A DNA stretch of 64,000 bases from Pseudoalteromonas neustonica (GCF_001653135.1 NZ_BDDS01000001.1:310001-374000); one strand, 5' to 3'; shown: positions 17,655-27,855, numbered from the stretch's first letter. Notes: a model not told the origin generated them from the letters alone. Numbers and translations are program-made.

Positions 17655-18914
17655 TTACTTAAATGTGATGATAAATTCACTTCCCGCTTTTGTGGAGTTT
17701 AGGGCGTAATCAATCGATAAGTGCTCGCATAAGCGTTTGACAATATTAAGCCCCATGCCTAATCCTTGGCTTTCATTGCCTTTTACACCAGCGTCAAAAA
17801 TGTGTTGTTCTATATTCGGGCTAATCCCGCCGCCACAGTCACGCACTGAAAGTGAGCTGTCTTTATATTCGATTTCGATAATGCCTGAATGACTATATTT
17901 AAACGCATTGCCTATCAGGTTGTTTAATAAAATAAGCAGGGGTGGTTCGCCTATAGGGGCTATTTGTTGTGGTTTAATGTTAACGGCTAGTTCAATGCTT
18001 TTACCGGCCAAGTAATGGTGTTGCTGTAAAATACTTTGTTCGACCAGCGGGAGGATGCGCGTTTGAGCTGGTTGGCTGTTTTCTTCTCGAGCTAAGGCGA
18101 GTAAGGCTGTTAAACTTTGTTCAATTTGTTTTTGAGCATGTTCAACTCGGGCAATGAGATCTGTTTGCTTTTCAGTGAGTTTGGATTGTTTTAACAGTGT
18201 AATTGCACCTTGGCTTATCGTGACGGGGGTTCGTAGTTCATGGGATATATCTCGGGTGAATAATTGTTCACGTTTAATAAATGCGTGTATACGTGTAAGT
18301 GCTTGTTCAAGCGCATTGGCAAAGGTTCCAATTTCACTGTTTTTGAAGCGCTCGGCAAATCCATTGGGCAGTTGTTCAACAGGGGCTTGTTCAATAATAG
18401 TAATTAATTCATCAAGGGGTTTAAATAAGCGCTTAGCAATGAGGTAGGCTGTAATTCCCATCAAAATAGCAATTACAGAGACAAAAGCAAAAATAACAAA
18501 TAAATAAGAAAGCAGTTCGTTTTTAACACTACTAACAAATAGTTGATCACTAACGTCTGCGAGTAAGTAGCCATGTTCAAATTGTTTTAAATGAAAATGC
18601 TCACCGTTAGCTAGGGGGATTTCGGTTCGATGAGGGTGTTGAGTTAAAAATTGCTTTATATCAGCAGGTAGCTCTGAGTACTGTGCATAAAACGAAATAA
18701 AGTCGAATCGAGGTGCCACGGCATTCCCTTGTGCTATTTGTTGGTTAATAGCGTGGCTTTCAATATCGATAAAGGTATTAAAAAAGTGGTCTTCAACATG
18801 ATAGGCAAATACAAAGCTCATTAAGCTGTATAACACGCTGATCAGCGCAGTAAGGGCAATAAATAACCCTATAATTCGTGTGCGTAACGGGTGTTTTCTC
18901 ATGGGGTCAACCAT
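17655..18914 (-). CDS. Sensor histidine kinase
   Basis: 419 residues, inner membrane. Two transmembrane helices (about 13-38 and 135-160) flank a periplasmic sensor of about 95 residues; then HAMP (about 160-215), HisKA with phospho-acceptor His225 in RDISHELRTP, and HATPase with N box NNLIGNAFKYS and G boxes RDCGGGIS and GLGMGLNIVKRL. The start overlaps the response-regulator gene by 8 bases, so the two are translationally coupled. With the hydrolase gene upstream they form one leftward operon. The periplasmic signal is unknown; control of the hydrolase is an inference from the operon. Confidence 0.9.
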   Translation of the reverse strand: MVDPMRKHPLRTRIIGLFIALTALISVLYSLMSFVFAYHVEDHFFNTFIDIESHAINQQIAQGNAVAPRFDFISFYAQYSELPADIKQFLTQHPHRTEIPLANGEHFHLKQFEHGYLLADVSDQLFVSSVKNELLSYLFVIFAFVSVIAILMGITAYLIAKRLFKPLDELITIIEQAPVEQLPNGFAERFKNSEIGTFANALEQALTRIHAFIKREQLFTRDISHELRTPVTISQGAITLLKQSKLTEKQTDLIARVEHAQKQIEQSLTALLALAREENSQPAQTRILPLVEQSILQQHHYLAGKSIELAVNIKPQQIAPIGEPPLLILLNNLIGNAFKYSHSGIIEIEYKDSSLSVRDCGGGISPNIEQHIFDAGVKGNESQGLGMGLNIVKRLCEHLSIDYALNSTKAGSEFIITFK

Positions 18915-19599
18915 TTTTTATATCTAAGCAAAAACCAATTCCATGCATTGTTTTAATGAGTGGAGAGGTAAAAGGCTTATCAATTACTTTACGTAACTGA
19001 TAAAGGTGTGACCGAAGGGCATCTGAATCGGTATGTTCATCCCCCCATATTTTGTCACATAGTTCAGTGCGGCTTACGACGCTGGGGTGAGCTTGCATCA
19101 AAATATGTATTATTTGCCATGGGATAGGCTGTAGCTTTAAAGCTAACCCGTCACGTCTAACCTGTTTTGTTTGGTTATCAAGTTGGAGTGGCCCTACAGT
19201 AAGGGTCGATTGCATCGGTTGTATATGCCGTTTGACGAGCGCATTGCAGCGTAGCCAGAGTTCTTCTAAATCAAATGGCTTTGTTAGGTAGTCATCTGCG
19301 CCGAGCTCAAACCCTTCTCGTTTATCTGCTAATGAATCGCGTGCTGTCATCATGATAATAGGGGTATAGCGTGTTGCGTGCTGGCGTAGTTGCTGACAAA
19401 CCCCTAAACCATCAAGTTTAGGGAGCATAATATCAAGAATTATACAGTCATAATACTGCTCAATGGCGAGCGTTAAGCCGAGCTGACCATTATCGGCAAA
19501 ATCCATCACCGTGCCATATTGCTGAAAATAATCAGCAATATTGAGGCTTATTTCGGGGTTGTCTTCGATAACTAATATTTTTAGTTCTTTGTTATGCAT
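18907..19599 (-). CDS. OmpR-family response regulator
   Basis: 230 residues: receiver domain (about 5-120) with acidic pocket IEDN, phospho-acceptor Asp56 in LDIMLPKLDG, the Thr of MMTA and Lys of TKPFD; then winged-helix DNA-binding domain (about 130-228) with VVSRTELCDKIWGDEH and LRSHLYQLRKVIDKP. Partner of the kinase encoded immediately downstream with an 8-base overlap. It begins 3 bases after the hydrolase stop codon. Confidence 0.92.
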   Translation of the reverse strand: MHNKELKILVIEDNPEISLNIADYFQQYGTVMDFADNGQLGLTLAIEQYYDCIILDIMLPKLDGLGVCQQLRQHATRYTPIIMMTARDSLADKREGFELGADDYLTKPFDLEELWLRCNALVKRHIQPMQSTLTVGPLQLDNQTKQVRRDGLALKLQPIPWQIIHILMQAHPSVVSRTELCDKIWGDEHTDSDALRSHLYQLRKVIDKPFTSPLIKTMHGIGFCLDIKNG

Positions 19600-19602
19600 G
19601 TC

Positions 19603-20526
19603 TCACAGCCAGTCAGTTAAGTCATCGACATAGTTTGAAGGCAGAATATGGCTACTGTCAAAGCGAAAGTGCTTTTTATTTTCACTCGGTATCAGATTGA
19701 ATAACATGCTGTTTTGTTGTTTGCTTGCGTATTCGTCATCGTCCGCTGTAAGTAGCCAGACTTTGTTGTTAGCCAGACCTATTAACACATTCTTAGGCGC
19801 AACCAGTGCTGTTTTATCATCTAGGTGGGGAGGAACAATGGCTGCTACATTATTGATACGTGGGTCGATACCCGCCAATAATAAGCTTGCTTGCCCACCC
19901 ATACTGTAGCCCGCAACATTTATACGCAACGGGTCAAACTGTGGCTGCTGCGCTATCCAATCAAGGAGCACGCGGTGATCTTTGACTGTATCGGTGATCA
20001 GCGCTTCATACGGGGCTTTGTCACCGAAGTAATGTAAATCCATCATCACGTCACGTATAGAGTAGTTAGGGTCTTTACGAAGGCCGTGATTACGAGCGTC
20101 AATGGCTATGACGGCGTAGCCTTGTTTGAGTGCTTGTTGCGTGATTTTATCAACAGATGTAATTGTTGGGCGGGTTCTAAAGCTATCTTGAAACCACCGT
20201 ATTTGACTCCGACCCAGTGCATGTATACCAATTAAAACGGGCATGGGCTGCGTTGAATTAGCATGCGTTACAGGGTATTTGATTCGACCATTTACAATTT
20301 GACCATCGAAGCTTTGGTAAGTAAATTCGTCATAGTTGTCTTCAATTTTAGTTTGTTGCCAATGTAAATCATTACCTGCTTGGTAAGCATAATGCGCTTG
20401 TACTTGCTCATAGCTTACTTGATAAGGTGTCAACGAGAAATGAAAAAACCAGCCCCCGCCTGCAAGTAATATAATTATGGCAGTAATAAGCGTGTAACGA
20501 AGAATGTTATTTTTAATGAATGGCAT
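19603..20526 (-). CDS. Membrane-anchored alpha/beta hydrolase
   Basis: 307 residues from the ATG at 20526, chosen because AGAGG lies 8 bases upstream and the protein then opens with an N-terminal membrane anchor or uncleaved signal (LRYTLITAIIILLAGGGWFF). Alpha/beta-hydrolase fold with LIGIHALGRSQIRW (oxyanion region), VIAIDARNHG, nucleophile Ser about 208 in AGYSMGGQASL, Asp in LTADDDEY and His in FDSSHILPSNY near the C terminus, so the triad is complete. It resembles acyl-peptidase/DAP2-type or cinnamoyl-esterase-like hydrolases; the substrate is unknown. First gene of the hydrolase-regulator-kinase operon. Confidence 0.8.
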   Translation of the reverse strand: MPFIKNNILRYTLITAIIILLAGGGWFFHFSLTPYQVSYEQVQAHYAYQAGNDLHWQQTKIEDNYDEFTYQSFDGQIVNGRIKYPVTHANSTQPMPVLIGIHALGRSQIRWFQDSFRTRPTITSVDKITQQALKQGYAVIAIDARNHGLRKDPNYSIRDVMMDLHYFGDKAPYEALITDTVKDHRVLLDWIAQQPQFDPLRINVAGYSMGGQASLLLAGIDPRINNVAAIVPPHLDDKTALVAPKNVLIGLANNKVWLLTADDDEYASKQQNSMLFNLIPSENKKHFRFDSSHILPSNYVDDLTDWL

Positions 20527-20977
20527 AAGGTAAACCTCTTTTGTTTTATTGGTTAAACGGTAACAACGCAGGTGTGAAATAGATGTGAAGAGCAATAACT
20601 TTTTTTGCAAAAGAGACTTTAATTTTAAAATCACACTCGCTGGTTTTAAATAAGTTTGTGTATAGCCATTTTGTTCACCTCAAACGCACACACTTTTATG
20701 AGTGAGCATAAAAAAGGGCAGGCACATATTTTGTCAGTAAATTTATCCTTATTATTTGCACACTGTTAATTACAGGACTTGGAATTGTGCAGCTTGGAAG
20801 GGGTTTTAGGCAAAAAAGCTAAACTAGGCGGGCACTTTGTTTAATAATATGTTTTTTAATAATTTAATGAAGGCACAACTGTTCAGCCTGCGCCTTTGTA
20901 CCGTTTCATATTGTTGACAAAAAATTTGAGTCGGGTAGCCTACATTTCACTTTAATATGCACACTACAAGGACTGTA
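20527..20977. promoter_or_regulatory. Divergent intergenic region with a weak promoter for the DUF805 gene
   Basis: About 450 bases between divergent genes. TTGACA at 20914-20919 with TAGCCT 16 bases downstream is a weak sigma-70-type candidate for the rightward gene. No repeat or RNA gene was recognised in the rest. Confidence 0.3.
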
Positions 20978-21676
20978 ATGTTTTGTAATACCGAACTCGA
21001 TTGTCTTCATGATTCAATCAACATTGCTTATTATTTATCTGAGCCTCTTTTTTATATTTGTTTTTTAGCTATTAGCCTGTCTTTAAAAAATATACCAGGG
21101 CGCTATTGGTTGGTGAGCTTTCTCGTTTGCTGTTTAGTCTCATCAGCTTTTTATAACATGTATCCCCTTGCGGGGAGCTTTCTTCCTTTCTCCATTGAAT
21201 ATTATCAAGCATATCTACTAACCGCTCGTTTAATATACAACTTTAGTGTTTTTATATTACTGCCTGCATTTTTATTTAATTTATGGAGTAGCAAAGTGCT
21301 TAATACTTCTGCTGCGAGCATTCTTTTATCATGGCGAGGTCGAGTAACGCGAAGTATTTATTGGTTTGTTGCTGTGTCTAATGCCGTTTTGTTTATATCA
21401 ATTATTCATGGACTATCTAATATGGGGGATTACCCTATGGAAGAAACGTGGTTCTCTACAGGGCTTATGTACTTAACCTTGTTTGTAGTATTAGGGTGCT
21501 TGATTTGGATAAATCTTATGGTGACAATTAAGCGTTGGCATGACCTTAATATATCTGGCTGGATGACGTTATGCTTTTTAATTCCTTTTATTGGCTCGAT
21601 TAGTTGTATTATTTACTTAGGTTTTGCGAAAGGTAAGCTGAAGGCAAATCGTTTTGGTGAAGCGCTCACTCAATAA
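20978..21676 (+). CDS. DUF805-family membrane protein
   Basis: 232 residues from the ATG at 20978, chosen because AAGGA lies 5 bases before it; an in-frame ATG at 20957 has no ribosome site. The N-terminal half has about three transmembrane helices of unknown type. The C-terminal half (about 115-232) is DUF805: SWRGRVTRSIYWF start, the central IKRWHDLNISGWM signature, a final helix pair and KANRFGEAL end. Inner-membrane protein of unknown function. An inverted repeat downstream (21744-21773) may end transcription. Confidence 0.75.
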   Translation: MFCNTELDCLHDSINIAYYLSEPLFYICFLAISLSLKNIPGRYWLVSFLVCCLVSSAFYNMYPLAGSFLPFSIEYYQAYLLTARLIYNFSVFILLPAFLFNLWSSKVLNTSAASILLSWRGRVTRSIYWFVAVSNAVLFISIIHGLSNMGDYPMEETWFSTGLMYLTLFVVLGCLIWINLMVTIKRWHDLNISGWMTLCFLIPFIGSISCIIYLGFAKGKLKANRFGEALTQ

Positions 21677-21743
21677 AGTACAACAGCTAAGCTAATAGGT
21701 GAGTATTTAGCTCAATGCGAGAGTGAAAATTACGAAGGTTACA

Positions 21744-21773
21744 CCTGACTTCATTTATATAAATAAAGTCAGG
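21744..21773 (+). terminator. Inverted repeat after the DUF805 gene
   Basis: CCTGACTT ... AAGTCAGG stem with an AT-rich loop; the following T run is weak, so termination is uncertain. From 21774 to 22273 I see no gene, repeat or RNA. Confidence 0.4.
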
Positions 21774-22273
21774 GTTGTTAATCTACCCAGCGGCTTTATA
21801 TCTGCACTGTATATATATTACTTCTAAAATAACCCTTCTCTTTAAAGTGTGTGTTTTTACTAATCCCCGGTTAGTGAAAAAGCAAAGTGTGCGTATCAAC
21901 TGCAAGAAAACAATCAAATAAGCTTGGACACACGTTACTCCTACAGTATCTTCAGTAGCATTTAAAACAGCTAGCAGGTGCGCAGTAAGATGTCTGAAGT
22001 AACCTGTTTGATAATATACTCAATTTAAACATTGCCTTAAGGTAATAATTTATATTCCTATAATTTATCGTGTGGCGATTGTGTACTTGTCCAAAATGAG
22101 TGAAAGAGTGCAATATCAAGGCAGAAATTATGACATAGGGTTATTTGTGAGATGTTATTTAGATGAGGCCTGCTTAATTGTTTGAGGTGATTAACTTAAT
22201 TAAAATTTTGAATGTATTGGCTTTTGGTGGGGCTCTTTAATTTTTTATTTCTGTTGTCTTAGAGCAAAATAAT

Positions 22274-22310
22274 CCTGAACTGTAATGTTCAGGAAAGTTA
22301 CAGTTATTAT
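22274..22310 (+). promoter_or_regulatory. Overlapping inverted repeats and -10 of the MipA-RND operon
   Basis: Two interleaved inverted repeats: CCTGAAC (22274) with GTTCAGG (22287-22293), and AACTGTAA (22278) with TTACAGTT (22298-22305). They run into TATTAT (22305-22310), a likely -10, about 35 bases before the first gene. This is the best candidate binding site for the response regulator encoded in the same operon. Confidence 0.5.
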
Positions 22311-22344
22311 GGTATAGCCAGATTTAATCAATTTGGATATACCA

Positions 22345-23088
22345 ATGAATAAAAAACTACTTCCTTTAAGTTACTCACTTTTACTTTTAAGCTTTGGTGC
22401 CAACGCGCAAGAGGCTCAACAAAATGAGCTTGGTATTGGCCTAGCTGTAATATCACAAAATGCTGGTTATGATATAGGCGCCGAAAGTAACGTTGTACCA
22501 GCATTACTTATTAATTATGGTGATTTTAGTCTGCTTGGCCCAGAAGTTAAATATAATCTACATCGAGGTGATGAATTTACATTTGACCTTACCGGCTCTA
22601 TTCGTCTTGACGGTTATTCAGCAGATGATGACAAGTTTTTTACCGGTATGAAAGATAGAGATTCAACCATAGATTTGGGCTTTGCCTTGGAGTACGAACT
22701 AGGGCCGGTAGATGTTGGTTTTAGCATGGCAGCTGATGTGTTGGGCAAGCATGAGGGCTATCAAGCCGGTCTTACCTTTGGTCATAATTTTAAATTTGAA
22801 TCTACCATGTTAACGCCTTTTATTGGGCTGGAATATCAAAGTGAAGAATTAGTCGACTATTACTATGGCGTGCGTCAAGAGGAAGTAACCACCACGCGTG
22901 ATTTTTACCAGGCAGATGCAGCAACCCAAGCGGTTGCTGGTTTAAGAGGTATGTGGTGGTCAGGCCCGCATCATAGGGTGATTTTTAGATTAGAGTACTC
23001 AGTATTAGGCAGCAGTATAGAAGATAGCCCCCTTGTTGATGGTAGCAATAGTTATGAGTTTATTATGGGTTACGCTTATGTTTTCTAA
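22345..23088 (+). CDS. MipA/OmpV-family outer-membrane protein
   Basis: 247 residues from the ATG at 22345 (an upstream TTG is unlikely; GGATA lies before this ATG). Signal peptide about 1-22 (LLLSFGANA). The mature protein is a beta barrel of alternating strands with the family pattern ELGIGLAVISQNAGYDIGA at the start, LGPEVKYNLHRGD, and an aromatic end GYAYVF suited to the BAM complex. First gene of a tightly packed operon with an RND adaptor, RND pump and two-component pair. Family function is not settled; it could be an outer-membrane accessory of the pump. Its last 11 bases overlap the adaptor gene. Confidence 0.85.
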   Translation: MNKKLLPLSYSLLLLSFGANAQEAQQNELGIGLAVISQNAGYDIGAESNVVPALLINYGDFSLLGPEVKYNLHRGDEFTFDLTGSIRLDGYSADDDKFFTGMKDRDSTIDLGFALEYELGPVDVGFSMAADVLGKHEGYQAGLTFGHNFKFESTMLTPFIGLEYQSEELVDYYYGVRQEEVTTTRDFYQADAATQAVAGLRGMWWSGPHHRVIFRLEYSVLGSSIEDSPLVDGSNSYEFIMGYAYVF

Positions 23089-24136
23089 AGCTAGCCCCAT
23101 GCTCTGTGGATTTTTAGCTTGCTTAGGTCTTTTGTTATCACCGCTTGGCCAAGCAAAAAGTGTTACTGATGCTAATATTGGGCAAGAGCGTATAAGTACA
23201 TTTTTCACTGGCATCATTGAAGGTCAACAGTCGGTAAGTTTACGCTCTATGCAAGCAGGGAGAGTTATTTCTTTGTCTTTGCTAAATGGCAGTACCGTTA
23301 ATAAAGGCGATATCATTGCCGAAATTTATTCGCCCGAGTGGGCGGATAACTGGCATCAAGCGCAAGCTAATTACCGAGAAAAAAAAGCTAATCTCATTCA
23401 TGCGCAAAAAGAGTGGCAAAGAGCAAACTCATTACATCAACAAGGTTTACTCGCGCAGACTGATGTTGATAACTTAGAAGCAAGCTATTTGGCAACAAAA
23501 GCGGGTTTAGCTGTTGCGCAAGCGCAGGTAAACAGCAGCAATAATCGCTATCAAGAGCGCTTAATTCGCGCTCCTTTTTCAGGATTAGTAAGTCACCTTC
23601 ATGTTCGACAAAGTGACTACCTTAATACGGGTCAGTCTGTACTTGTTTTAGATGAAGTTAAACGCCAAAAGGCCCGATTCGAGTTACCTGAGCGTTTTGC
23701 CATTTCCTTATCATTAGGTCAACAAGTCACCTTAACTATCCCTGCTTTAGGGCTGCATCAACAAGTGCTTATTACCGAGTTGGCTCGACCAAAAAAAGGC
23801 GCTAGTCGATTGTTTGAAGTAACTGTCGCTTTAAGTCAAGCGCAGCATAAATTCATAGGGTTACAAGCGCAGCTGAGGATTAATTCTGCGGAGGTTTTAT
23901 ACCGTGTAAAACAGTCTTCACTTCAATATGATTTGGCTGGCGAAGGCTATGTTTATGACGATGTAAAACAAACGAAAATCGGCGTTATTGTTGAAGCAAT
24001 CAAAGGTGATTACCTGCTATTGCGCGCTATATCAGCACAGGTAGATTTAGCGAGTTGTTGCGCAAACACCATTATGGCTGAAAGCACGACGGCTTGGGTG
24101 CTGAATGATATCGACAAAAGTCGAGGGCTGCACTAA
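23078..24136 (+). CDS. RND efflux periplasmic adaptor (membrane-fusion protein)
   Basis: About 352 residues. Start set at the ATG at 23078, which overlaps the mipA-type gene by 11 bases; a later ATG at 23099 would still keep the signal peptide (GFLACLGLLLSPLGQA). Domains: barrel-sandwich/lipoyl half (QAGRVISLSLLNGSTVNKGDIIAEI), helical hairpin (about 95-165, WHQAQANYREKKANL), second lipoyl half (RAPFSGLVSHLHVRQSDYLNTGQSVL), and beta-barrel. It joins the RND pump to the outer membrane. Its stop codon overlaps the pump ATG by one base. Confidence 0.88.
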   Translation: MFSKASPMLCGFLACLGLLLSPLGQAKSVTDANIGQERISTFFTGIIEGQQSVSLRSMQAGRVISLSLLNGSTVNKGDIIAEIYSPEWADNWHQAQANYREKKANLIHAQKEWQRANSLHQQGLLAQTDVDNLEASYLATKAGLAVAQAQVNSSNNRYQERLIRAPFSGLVSHLHVRQSDYLNTGQSVLVLDEVKRQKARFELPERFAISLSLGQQVTLTIPALGLHQQVLITELARPKKGASRLFEVTVALSQAQHKFIGLQAQLRINSAEVLYRVKQSSLQYDLAGEGYVYDDVKQTKIGVIVEAIKGDYLLLRAISAQVDLASCCANTIMAESTTAWVLNDIDKSRGLH

Positions 24137-27100
24137 TGTTTGCTTGGCTATTTAATGACAGGTTAGTGCTGTCAACAGCATGCTTATTAGTGCTTCTAGG
24201 TAGCGTGAGTTGGTTTAATATTTATAATCAAGAAGACCCAACGTTTCCATACCGCTCAGCTCACATCAACTTTAGTTACCCTGGGGCTACTGCGGCAGAA
24301 GTGGAAGATAATGCTATTAAAGTGATCGAACGTCAGTTAAGTGGGTTGGAAGACTTAGTCCAGATAGATAGCAGTAGTTTACCTGGTCAAGGAGTTATCT
24401 CACTTGAGCTGGCAGGGCATATTTATGAAACGGACCTTGCTTGGCAGCGTATTCGTAATGAAATTGCAAAACTTACTGATGTGTTACCATCAGGTGTTAG
24501 TCAACTTACTTTAAATGATCGTATTGGTGATACGCAAGGCATTGTACTGAGCATTCAAGCAAAAGAAAGTCACTCGGTGCTTGAACAACGTGCTGCGGCA
24601 CTCTCTATTAAAGAAATGCTATTACAAGTTAGTGGAATACGTAATGTAGAATTAGTTGCTGATCCGGGTCGGCGAGTCAATTTAACTTACACCGCACAAC
24701 AGCAGTTATCGTCAGGTATTTCCCCTTTAGGTATCGCATTATTAGTTAGCGAACAGAACGTGTATCGTCCAGTAGACAGTTTACGTAGCCTCGAATACTT
24801 AAATCCTGTGCAATCTCCAGGTGGACTAACTGATAGCGCCCAAATAAATAGTTTGGCGATAAATAATAAGCAAGGACAAAATTTTATTCTAGCGCAACTG
24901 CTATCTGTACAAGAGCAGCCAGATGAATTTGCTGACATTGGCTTTAGATTTAATGGTAAAAGCAGTATAGGCCTGGCTATTACCTTGGCTCCAGATAGTT
25001 TACGGGTGACTGACTTTATTAGCCGATTTGATCACGCCCTGCTAAAAATAAACCAAGCTTATCCAGAGTTAGTAATTGAGAAAGTGTTTTTCCAGCCACG
25101 TTGGACCAATGAACGACTAACGGGGTTGTCTTGGTCATTACTATTTAGTTTTGTACTGCTCGCGTTAGTGTTATTTATATTAATGGATTGGCGCTTAGCG
25201 TTAATGGTGTCGGTGGCTATTCCTGTATCTACGGCAACTACTATCTTAATTTATGGTGGTTTATTTAATGGCGTATTAGAGCAAATGTCTATGGCTGGTT
25301 TAGTGATCAGTTTAGGCTTAGTGGTTGATAACAGTATTGTCAGCGCCGAATTAATGCAACGCTACCGTCAACAAGGCATGTCTGCATTAGCAGCGTCAAA
25401 GCGCACCATCAGTGAATTAACCAAACCATTATTATGTGCCTCGTTAACCACCATAGCGGCTTTTTTACCTATGTTATTGGCTACAGGTGACGTTGCCGAT
25501 TTTGTTCGTACCATTCCTGTTGTAGTCATTACCGGCATTGCCAGCAGTTTGTTTGTTGCACTGATTTTGGTACCCGCTTTAGGTCGGCATTTACTTAAGG
25601 TCAAAAGTAGTCATACAGGAAGTGAATTGGGCATACGCTTTATTGAAAAAATAATTAGCGCACCCAAAACCAGTTTATTATTTTGTTTTATCATTTTAGC
25701 TGGGCTCTCGGGTAGTCAAGCTTGGGTGGGTAACGAGTTTTTCCCTACAACATCACGTACTACTGCTTATATTGACATTGAATTACCCGCGGGCAGTAGC
25801 TACCAAAGCACACTTACTCAGGTAAAAATGACGGAAAAATTACTTAGAGGTAATGAAAGCATCACTGACATTGCCAGCTTTATTGGTTATTCAGGGCCGG
25901 GCTTTTATTACAATCTTAATACCTTGCCAAGACAAAAACATATGGCTCGTATCGCTTTTCATACCAAGCATGGTGCTAATACACGAGATGTAGTTCGATC
26001 GTTAAATACAGCACTTGATGGTTGGCAAAGTAATGCATATATCCGCGCGAAAGAGTTGGGGCAGGGGCCGCCGATTGATAGCCCCATTGAAATATTTATT
26101 AATGGTAATGATCGTAAACAGTTAGCACAGGCCAGTGAGAAAATACGCGAATTGTTAATTGCGCATGATCAAACAATAAATAGCCGTATTCTTTATAACG
26201 AAAGAGTTACTGCAATGAAATATCGCTTTGACCGAATTGAAATGAACAAGGCCGGTATAAGTAATCAAGATATTGGTAGTTATTTGCAATGGTTAAGTGA
26301 AGGGTACTTGGCGACGGTAATCAATGACAATGGTTATGCCGTGCCCGTTTACATCAAAGCTTCCGAAAAAGACACAACTCACAGCAGTAACCTAACGAGT
26401 ATTACCTTAGTTAATGAGCGCGGACAATGGCCTATCAGTTTGTTTGCTCAACCCTATTTTAGTTCTGAATCGCCGCAGTTATTTCGTCGAAATATGCAAG
26501 CGAGCATGGCAGTACGTGCCGACTTACTTGTTGGTGCAAACGATGACAGTGTATTAGAGTCACTGGCGATTAACTTGAAGACGATATCCGATGACTTTAA
26601 TGTTGAAATTAGCTTTGGTGGTGAAGGCGAAGAATCAAGTGATGCCAACAGTGCAATCATGAAAGCTTTGCCCGTCGGTTTACTGCTCTTGGTCACTTGT
26701 TTGTTAGCGCAATTTGGTTCTATTCGTTTAACCTTCATTATTTTGCTTAGTATTCCTATGGCTGTTTTAGGTATTTATCCCGGCTTAGCGTTATCAGGTA
26801 AAGCATTTGGTTTTATGGCCTTGCTGGGTGTATTAGGGTTAGTTGGCGTGGTGGTAAATAATGGCATTGTATTGATTGATAAATTTTTATCTGAAATTAA
26901 TCAAGGCCAAAAATTAGAGGCTGCCCTTATTAATTCGGTCATTTTACGCATTCGACCCATCTTATTAAGTACGTTAACAACAGTCCTAGGTTTACTGCCT
27001 CTGGCGTATTCTAGCAGCCCATTGTGGCCACCATTGGCATGGGCTATGATGAGCGGCATGATATTTTCGACTCTTCTAACCTTAATTGTTGTTCCTTGTG

Positions 27101-27180
27101 CAACCAAGTTGGTTTGGTCTAAAAAGCAAACTAAAGCTGCACAGAGTGATAAAGTTACTCTGGCTGTAGAGAGGTATTAA
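24136..27180 (+). CDS. RND-family efflux pump, inner-membrane subunit
   Basis: 1014 residues, AcrB/HAE1-like, a proton-driven exporter. TM1 (about 10-28), periplasmic porter domain beginning NQEDPTFPYRSAHI, TM2-6 cluster, second porter domain (about 545-850) and TM8-12. TM4 has the relay Asp (Asp398) in LVVDNSIVSAE, where the neighbouring residue is Asn rather than the second Asp of AcrB; this VDN form exists in several RND branches. TM10 motif GVVVNNGIVLIDK is kept. Cargo cannot be inferred. One-base overlaps with both neighbours show tight coupling. No TolC gene is in the operon. Confidence 0.93.
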   Translation: MFAWLFNDRLVLSTACLLVLLGSVSWFNIYNQEDPTFPYRSAHINFSYPGATAAEVEDNAIKVIERQLSGLEDLVQIDSSSLPGQGVISLELAGHIYETDLAWQRIRNEIAKLTDVLPSGVSQLTLNDRIGDTQGIVLSIQAKESHSVLEQRAAALSIKEMLLQVSGIRNVELVADPGRRVNLTYTAQQQLSSGISPLGIALLVSEQNVYRPVDSLRSLEYLNPVQSPGGLTDSAQINSLAINNKQGQNFILAQLLSVQEQPDEFADIGFRFNGKSSIGLAITLAPDSLRVTDFISRFDHALLKINQAYPELVIEKVFFQPRWTNERLTGLSWSLLFSFVLLALVLFILMDWRLALMVSVAIPVSTATTILIYGGLFNGVLEQMSMAGLVISLGLVVDNSIVSAELMQRYRQQGMSALAASKRTISELTKPLLCASLTTIAAFLPMLLATGDVADFVRTIPVVVITGIASSLFVALILVPALGRHLLKVKSSHTGSELGIRFIEKIISAPKTSLLFCFIILAGLSGSQAWVGNEFFPTTSRTTAYIDIELPAGSSYQSTLTQVKMTEKLLRGNESITDIASFIGYSGPGFYYNLNTLPRQKHMARIAFHTKHGANTRDVVRSLNTALDGWQSNAYIRAKELGQGPPIDSPIEIFINGNDRKQLAQASEKIRELLIAHDQTINSRILYNERVTAMKYRFDRIEMNKAGISNQDIGSYLQWLSEGYLATVINDNGYAVPVYIKASEKDTTHSSNLTSITLVNERGQWPISLFAQPYFSSESPQLFRRNMQASMAVRADLLVGANDDSVLESLAINLKTISDDFNVEISFGGEGEESSDANSAIMKALPVGLLLLVTCLLAQFGSIRLTFIILLSIPMAVLGIYPGLALSGKAFGFMALLGVLGLVGVVVNNGIVLIDKFLSEINQGQKLEAALINSVILRIRPILLSTLTTVLGLLPLAYSSSPLWPPLAWAMMSGMIFSTLLTLIVVPCATKLVWSKKQTKAAQSDKVTLAVERY

Positions 27181-27854
27181 TGCGAATTTTAGTGGTAGAA
27201 GATAATATTCAGGTTGCAGAATTATTAAAGTTGGCTTGTTTTAAACTAAATGCTCGTAGTGATATAGCAGTAACGGGCAAACTAGCCTTGGCTATGTGCG
27301 CAGCCACACGCTTTGACGCTATTATTTTAGACTTAGGTTTACCCGATATGGACGGCATGCAGGTATTAGCTAGATTGCGTCACCTTAGTTGCACCACGCC
27401 AGTGTTAATCCTGACAGCGCGTGGTAGTTTGCAAGACAAAATTGAAGGCTTGGATGGTGGTGCAGATGACTATTTAGCAAAACCATTTGCTACAGAAGAG
27501 TTATTGGCAAGACTCCGCGCTTTATTACGCCGCCCTGACCATTTTACTGGTAATCAGTTATGCCATGGCAATATGGTTTTAGATCTGAGAACGTCACATT
27601 TATCGGTTGAAGGTGCGCGTGTTGAGTTGGGGAAAACCGAGTTTTCTATCCTCAGCTACTTGTTACGCAATACCGGCCTTACGGTGTCAAAAGACGCTAT
27701 CATCAGCAGTTTATTTGGTTTCGATGATGATATCAGTGAAAATGCCGTGCAAGTTGCTGTGCATAGATTAAGGAAGAAGCTATTGCAACACAAAGCCTCT
27801 TTTAATGTGAAAACGCTACGTGGAATCGGTTATGTTTTACAACATGAAGCATAA
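27180..27854 (+). CDS. OmpR-family response regulator of the RND operon
   Basis: 224 residues: receiver (about 1-115) with VVEDN, Asp51 in LDLGLPDMDG, LTARG and AKPFATEELLAR; winged helix (about 125-222) with VSKDAIISSLFG, VQVAVHRLRKKL and TLRGIGYVL. Its ATG overlaps the pump stop by one base. Probably controls this operon by binding the inverted repeats before the first gene (inference). Related to QseB/PmrA-type regulators in general sequence. Confidence 0.93.
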   Translation: MRILVVEDNIQVAELLKLACFKLNARSDIAVTGKLALAMCAATRFDAIILDLGLPDMDGMQVLARLRHLSCTTPVLILTARGSLQDKIEGLDGGADDYLAKPFATEELLARLRALLRRPDHFTGNQLCHGNMVLDLRTSHLSVEGARVELGKTEFSILSYLLRNTGLTVSKDAIISSLFGFDDDISENAVQVAVHRLRKKLLQHKASFNVKTLRGIGYVLQHEA

Positions 27855-27855
27855 T

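Noticed and set aside
27820..27855. GTG start for the second kinase
   Set aside because: Deep overlap with the regulator gene and no ribosome site; later ATG codons fit better.
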